In this document: in pieces, positions 9,461-12,945 of the stretch
Position numbering within the stretch: position 1 is the first letter of the stretch
How the letters are laid out: the number at the start of each line of letters is the position of its first letter
Assembly (NCBI GenBank): GCA_003833135.1
Contig: QZLH01000046.1
Coordinates: forward strand, 193,543-206,487
Length of the DNA: 12,945 nt
Reading direction: 5' to 3'
From: Oehlia diaphana
Taxonomy: Eukaryota; Glomeromycota; Glomeromycetes; Glomerales; Glomeraceae
Program-made: the position numbers and the translations under genes
The notes under the pieces: generated by a model
Seen by the model: the letters and a program-made list of their open reading frames with translations, nothing else
What the model was told of the DNA's origin: nothing
Database searches by the model: none

Positions 9461-9983
9461 TTATTTTATAAAACCTGTAATGAAAGGCATTAAACTTTCT
9501 CGTTCAACTGCATCCAAACATTTCAATATATAATGATTAACATATTTATTTAAATCAATTTTAGAATGATTAATTTTTTTTTTTATTTAATTTTCTTATA
9601 ATTATACTTTACATATTACAAAAAATATACCATTTTTAATAATTTATCTAATTTTTATGATAGAATGATTATATAATAGCAATATAAATTTACCAATTAA
9701 ATTGTTATATGTCGTAATTCTATTGGCAATTCAAAAACTAATTTTTTTTTTTTTTTTTTTTTTAAAGAAATAAAAATGAAAAAAAAATGAATAAATTTAT
9801 AAAATGTCCTTTAATATGTTTGGTCTCGGAACTATATTTAGCATACGAAACAAATACGTTAACATAACGTTAACGATAAAATTTGTTCTCATCGGGTTTC
9901 CTTTTTTTTTGGATGCCGATCATTGATTTGTCATGCTTACATAATCTATTTTCCCATTGTCTCAAAATTTGACTTTTCCTTTC
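9461..9983 (-). pseudogene. Degraded minus-strand gene remnant of unknown family
   Basis: Two blocks on the minus strand look coding. Block 1 (9983-9870) reads ERKSQILRQWENRLCKHDKS and continues through QKKRKPDENKFYR to a TAA. The same frame then continues (9869 to about 9790) with RYVNVFVSYAKYSSETKHIK. Block 2 (about 9575-9461) reads KIDLNKYVNHYILKCLDAVE and ends RESLMPFITGFIK with TAA at 9463-9461. Between the blocks is A/T homopolymer with stops and no clear splice sites. The in-frame stop and the missing connections suggest a broken gene. The basic Trp-containing block 1 is compatible with a DNA-binding protein, but I do not recognise a family. Confidence 0.35.
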
Positions 9984-10059
9984 TTAATACATTTCAACTC
10001 TTAAACCGGATAGTTAATCTTCTAGTGAAGGGAAGGGTTTCATGGCTACACATGCAGAT

Positions 10060-10297
10060 CTTCCCCAGTATCGCCAGAAAATTTTTTCACCCCACGTGAC
10101 CCTAAATAATTTGTCACCCATGTCACATCCCTCCACTTTCTCATTTTTTATAAGTATTCTGGGGACAGATTTTTTTCGGTGTCTAAAATCCTATTTGTCA
10201 CTCGTTATTCGTCACATGGTTAATTTCTTAATTCCAGCCAAATCTCATAATGCCGGCCAAAGTCACGTGGGGGTGAAAAAATTTTCTGGGTAGATAT
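10060..10297. mobile_element. MITE-like element with terminal inverted repeats
   Basis: The inverted repeats CCAGAAAATTTTTTCACCCC / ACGTGAC occupy 10074-10100 and, complementary, 10262-10289, differing by one C. The perfect 10-bp direct repeat ACATGCAGAT flanks the element (10050-10059 and 10298-10307) and looks like a target-site duplication. The size is about 238 bp. A TSD of 9-11 bp with TIRs fits Mutator-like MITEs; the family is not proven. Internally there are several GTCAC motifs and a TAATTCCAGCCAAAT / ATAATGCCGGCCAAA doublet. The 83-codon plus-strand frame at 10042-10293 runs from one inverted repeat to the other and is judged not to be a gene. Confidence 0.7.
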
Positions 10298-10412
10298 ACA
10301 TGCAGATGATAGTCACGTGATTGTTTTTTCTGTGATAAAATTTACCGACTGATATACCCGACTGACAACGGTGATACTGGTGACACGGTGTGACTAAAAT
10401 CCAAAGAAGATC

Positions 10413-10434
10413 TTGCATAATATACTTAAAATAG
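10413..10434 (+). promoter_or_regulatory. TTGCATAATATACTTAAA box upstream of the truncated kinase copy
   Basis: It reads TTGCATAATATACTTAAAAT and begins 105 nt upstream of the ATG at 10518. It matches the box at 2960-2939 at nearly every position of its first 18 bases. The duplicated segment therefore included the promoter. Confidence 0.5.
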
Positions 10435-10517
10435 AATAATTTCAGTTTTAATTTAATAATTTTATAAAACTTTGACTTTTTAATTTATTATCATTAATAT
10501 TATCCGTTAAATTCACT

Positions 10518-10886
10518 ATGTTTGATAACATTAAAATGTACTATAATACTGAGAATGCAAATGAATGGATTAAATGGATTGAAGAAGCTATTGATAAAGA
10601 ACTCTTAAATTATTGTGAATATACCGATTTAGAAACTTTCAAGAAATTGGTACTGGAGGTTTCGGAAAAGTGTATCGTGCAAATTTGAAAAATCTAGAAA
10701 AATGTTTCGCATTAAAATCTTTTTTTAAACTTAATTATGTCACCATTAAAGAAATTTTTCGTGAGGTAATTAAATTTTTTAATCCATTTATGACTTTCAT
10801 TTTTATTTAGTTAAAAATTCAACGTAAAGTTGATTTTCATGATAATATCATTCGTTGCTATGGAATAACAAAATATGAGCTAGTAG
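10518..10886 (+). pseudogene. Truncated TKL kinase copy: exons 1-2 only, with a frameshift
   Basis: This is a third member of the kinase family, in opposite orientation. Exon 1 (10518-10765) begins MFDNIKMYYNTENANEW and resumes, after a shift, as [16 protein letters not shown] with ALK and the IFREV end. Against the intact genes it has one extra N-terminal codon and a 1-nt deletion at about 10620-10643 that puts the glycine loop out of frame and leads to an early stop. Intron 1 is 45 nt (10766-10810) instead of 84-85. Exon 2 (10811-10886) reads [20 protein letters not shown] and has three extra bases before a donor GTATTA. Nothing matching exons 3-5 (HRD, DFG, Sel1) follows, so the catalytic core is missing. 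A functional product is unlikely. The promoter box is retained, so transcription is possible. Confidence 0.85.
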
Positions 10887-11276
10887 GTATTACAAAGATA
10901 TCTTGTATGTCTGATTTTTATTGAATATCTAACTATAATTTAAACAAAACAAATGTCTATAATCTGATTAAATACACTAAATTGCTAAAAGTTAAACTGC
11001 TTTAACTTGGAATCAAGTCATTACAGATAGAAAGATAAAATATAACTTGTTGGATTGTTTTTTTAAATGATAGTAATTTTATACCTTTAGAATTAATAAA
11101 TGAATAATAAGATATTAACATTTTCTTGAAAATAATTTTTTATATTTTTAAATATTTATAATGTTAATAACTGATAATAGCAATATGAAATTACTAGCAT
11201 TTAATATATTATGATGAGAAAAAGCCACCCTATTTATTTATAATCAATGGATGATTGGTTAAAATATTTACATTCA
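10887..11276. other. AT-rich spacer after the kinase truncation point
   Basis: The sequence loses all similarity to the kinase genes a few bases after 10886, so the duplication or deletion breakpoint lies here. It is low-complexity A/T with no protein-like frame. No mobile-element end is recognisable at the breakpoint. Confidence 0.5.
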
Positions 11277-11341
11277 TAATGCTGGCCAAATTTACAAAAA
11301 ACGGACATAAATGTCCGTTTTTATAATTCCGGCTCAAATTT
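11277..11341. repeat. Hairpin framed by two CCGGCC-AAATTT-type motifs
   Basis: A 12-bp stem with a 2-nt loop (AAAAACGGACAT / ATGTCCGTTTTT, 11297-11322) is flanked by two direct, imperfect copies of a motif: ATAATGCTGGCCAAATTT (11277-11294) and ATAATTCCGGCTCAAATTT (11323-11341). The same motif occurs in both mobile elements of this window. It is probably a small repeat element; a bacterial-type terminator is not expected in this genome. Confidence 0.55.
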
Positions 11342-11611
11342 TGTTGGGAGAAATTCTGGACAAATTAATGTCTTTTTTTATAGTTATAAGGTGGTACAAA
11401 ATGTATATTAATGACAGTCAAAAGATATAAAATTGCCTTATTCGTAATTATATCTTGGTCAGTTGTTTTGACCAATCAGATCTCGTGGTCTAATCTTGCC
11501 CATGAGTAGTGCACGCCCACTTAGCTTAGAAACTATGCCGATCATTTGATTCCGAAATTCCGGATATATAAATTTAGATATGCACTATGCAGTGGGTTGT
11601 GATCAACATTT
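11342..11611. other. Spacer with a TTGGTCA/TGACCAA hairpin
   Basis: No protein-like frame was seen. A 7-bp stem, TTGGTCA (11455-11461) with TGACCAA (11469-11475), is present. The region 11490-11550 is closer to balanced GC than its surroundings but carries no recognised gene. It would serve as the upstream region of the putative gene starting at 11748. Confidence 0.4.
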
Positions 11612-11626
11612 TTGCATATAATACTT
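11612..11626 (+). promoter_or_regulatory. TTGCATATAATACTT box, fourth copy of the kinase-type promoter motif
   Basis: It reads TTGCATATAATACTT, closely matching the boxes upstream of the kinase copies, and is followed at once by a second TTGCATAA. The next ATG with a plausible exon is at 11748, 136 nt downstream. Similarity across non-homologous loci suggests a core-promoter element rather than just duplicated DNA. Confidence 0.4.
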
Positions 11627-11747
11627 TGCATAATTAATATTACCATATTTAATTATACCAATAAAGACGTTTAATAATAAAAATAAAAAGGAAAAATAAA
11701 GATATTTACTTTATCTTTTCCAATTAGAGAAAATTTTAATACAGTTA

Positions 11748-12718
11748 ATGGATCAATATATTGATAAAGGTAAAGCATATAGCATAAATATATAATATAA
11801 ATTAGAATTGTTCATAATTTTTAAAACCAAACTTGCAATATAATAAAACTAGATTTGTATGAAGGAAGTGATACCAAGGAATCTAAAGGTATATAAAAAT
11901 ATAAACCGAGCTGAAATATTAAATTTTTATTTATAAACCATTCAAATATTATCTATAATTATACCATATAATATGCAAATATAATTTGGACTAACTATAT
12001 TATAATAAATATTTAGCTCGTAAGTTAATATAATTGCATAATAAAGAATTACTTATTATTTTTATTGTATTCCATATAACTAAATAATCTATTTAATGAT
12101 TAATAATATTATTAATAATACTATAGTTGGTAAGTTATCAGTTATTTAAATATTTAATTCTTTGCTTTATTTATTTTACATAACATTCAAAAACTATTTA
12201 ATAATTAATTATATTACAGATGGTAAGTTACAATATATATATTATATTTGTTAATATTTTATATAATTCAACTAATTATATTCTTAATTTAAATAACTAG
12301 ATTGTAAGTAATATATATATTAAACTTACAGTAAATACTTTACATTATATTTATATCTAACTAGTAATTAATAATTAATAATACTATAGGGTGTAAGTTA
12401 TATGGTATTTATATTTCTGTTATTTATATAATTTAAACTAAGTAATTTTTTTATTTAAAAAATTGATAAATAATATAGGAGTAAGTTATTCATTTAATTC
12501 CATTATTACTTATTTATATAATGTTTACATATAATTTAAGCATACTAATTTCTTTATTTAAAAAATAATTAAATAATATAGGGAGTAAGTTATTTGCTTA
12601 ATTCTATTCTCACTTATTTAAATAATATTTACATATAATTTAAAGTTTAAACTAATTAATTTCTTTATTTAAAAAATTATATGTAATTTATTTTAGTTGG
12701 TAAGTTATAACATTGCAG
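11748..12718 (+). CDS. Putative micro-exon gene (5' part), product unknown
   Basis: Exon 1 may be 11748-11769 (ATG...AAAG|GTAAAG, 22 nt) and exon 2 11853-11888 (36 nt, after ACTAG, before GTATAT). Joined, they read MDQYIDKDLYEGSDTKESK and keep phase 1. Downstream lie eight tiny candidate exons, each bounded by AG and GTAAGT: 12017-12019, 12127-12129, 12220-12222, 12301-12303, 12390-12392, 12479-12480, 12582-12584 and 12697-12699. Candidate introns are 78-128 nt, similar to the 69-85 nt kinase introns. A last acceptor at 12717-12718 leaves only 19 nt after the final donor, so the true next exon may lie further on. Including the 2-nt exon creates a TGA in phase 1; skipping it keeps the frame open. 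No signal peptide or known domain was seen. The gene structure is a hypothesis; a non-coding RNA or a decayed repeat is possible. Confidence 0.3.
12015..12707 (+). repeat. Array of eight AG-N(2-3)-GTAAGT cassettes, spacing 81-115 bp
   Basis: Donors GTAAGTTA (one GTAAGTAA) start at 12020, 12130, 12223, 12304, 12393, 12481, 12585 and 12700. In seven, an AG lies exactly 3 nt before the GT (triplets CTC, TTG, ATG, ATT, GGT, GGA, TTG). The one at 12481 has 2 nt (GA). CTAA-type branch motifs (CTAAC, CTAAT, CTAAA, CTAAG) lie about 21-46 nt before the AG in seven of eight. The last three units are clear tandem duplicates (TTTCTTTATTTAAAAAA blocks); earlier units are diverged in the body but keep the splice-like core. 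Confidence 0.8.
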
Positions 12719-12945
12719 AAACTCGTAATTTGTTACCATGCGGATAAGATGTCGCCACCAAATCACAACAGTCCAGTAACTAACATGTGACAATGTGGCA
12801 TCAGACGATCTCGTGAAATTATCAACGACACACTTATTCGAAGTCGATAACATGTTAAAAGATAGTCTTAAATAGATAGTAAATAGATGGTGAATAACAT
12901 CGAGAATTAGCAGCAAAAATTAATCTAAGATATTTCTTAGATGTA
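12708..12945. other. GC-balanced unique sequence at the window end
   Basis: Base composition changes abruptly after the array. On the plus strand, 12719-12787 is open from AAACTCGTAATTTG as KLVICYHADKMSPPNHNSPV and then TGA; in another phase it gives TRNLLPCG and TAA. The 79-codon minus-strand frame at 12677-12916 runs into the repeat array and is not convincing. The window ends with a short hairpin, ATCTAAGA/TCTTAGAT. It could be the next exon of the putative micro-exon gene or unrelated DNA. Confidence 0.4.

Noticed and set aside
10042..10293. Plus-strand 83-codon frame starting MATHADLPQ
   Set aside because: It spans the MITE-like element from one inverted repeat to the other, and codes for no recognisable domain.
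11297..11322. Rho-independent transcription terminator
   Set aside because: The hairpin with T-run looks like one, but the genome is eukaryotic and the hairpin is embedded in a repeat motif pair.
12677..12916. Minus-strand 79-codon frame
   Set aside because: Its C-terminal part runs into the repeat array; composition is unconvincing and the splice-like signals here are on the plus strand.

Overview
The window looks like nuclear DNA of an early-diverging fungus, most likely an arbuscular-mycorrhizal (Glomeromycota, Rhizophagus-like) genome. This is inferred from the very AT-rich base composition, multi-exon genes with 69-85 nt GT-AG introns, low-complexity spacers full of inverted repeats, and clustered tyrosine-kinase-like (TKL) kinase plus Sel1-repeat genes, a combination known to be expanded in those fungi. 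There are no bacterial ribosome-binding sites, operons, tRNA or rRNA genes.

Layout. 1-255: AT-rich palindromic motifs, then a GC-rich GGTC/GACC inverted-repeat array. 534-2844 (minus): a complete five-exon kinase-Sel1 gene (666 aa predicted). 3085-4315: a decayed mobile-element-like structure with arms of about 450-510 bp around a GGTCAAA-type minisatellite. 4316-5379: AT-rich spacer. 5380-7655 (minus): a second complete five-exon paralogue (655 aa) with HCD in place of HRD and a poly-Asn run. 7754-10040: spacer with short coding-looking islands but no reconstructable gene. 10060-10297: a MITE-like element with terminal inverted repeats and a 10-bp flanking direct repeat. 10518-10886 (plus): a truncated, frameshifted third kinase copy (exons 1-2 only), in opposite orientation. 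11270-11340: hairpin and repeat motifs. 11612-12707: a TTGCATA promoter-like box, two plausible short coding exons, then an array of eight cassettes of the form AG-NNN-GTAAGT (one has two Ns) at 81-115 bp spacing. 12708-12945: more GC-balanced unique DNA.

The two intact kinases share exon lengths, intron positions, intron phases and domain order, so they are duplicates. The third copy shows the family is still turning over. Three kinase copies and the 11.6 kb locus share a TTGCATAA-type box 98-136 nt upstream of their ATGs.

The most unusual element is the 12.0-12.7 kb array. Each cassette looks like a 3' splice site, a 2-3 nt exon and a consensus 5' splice site, and most have a CTAA-type branch motif upstream. 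It is a candidate micro-exon gene or stepwise-spliced intron. Sequence alone cannot prove splicing; RNA reads would decide it.
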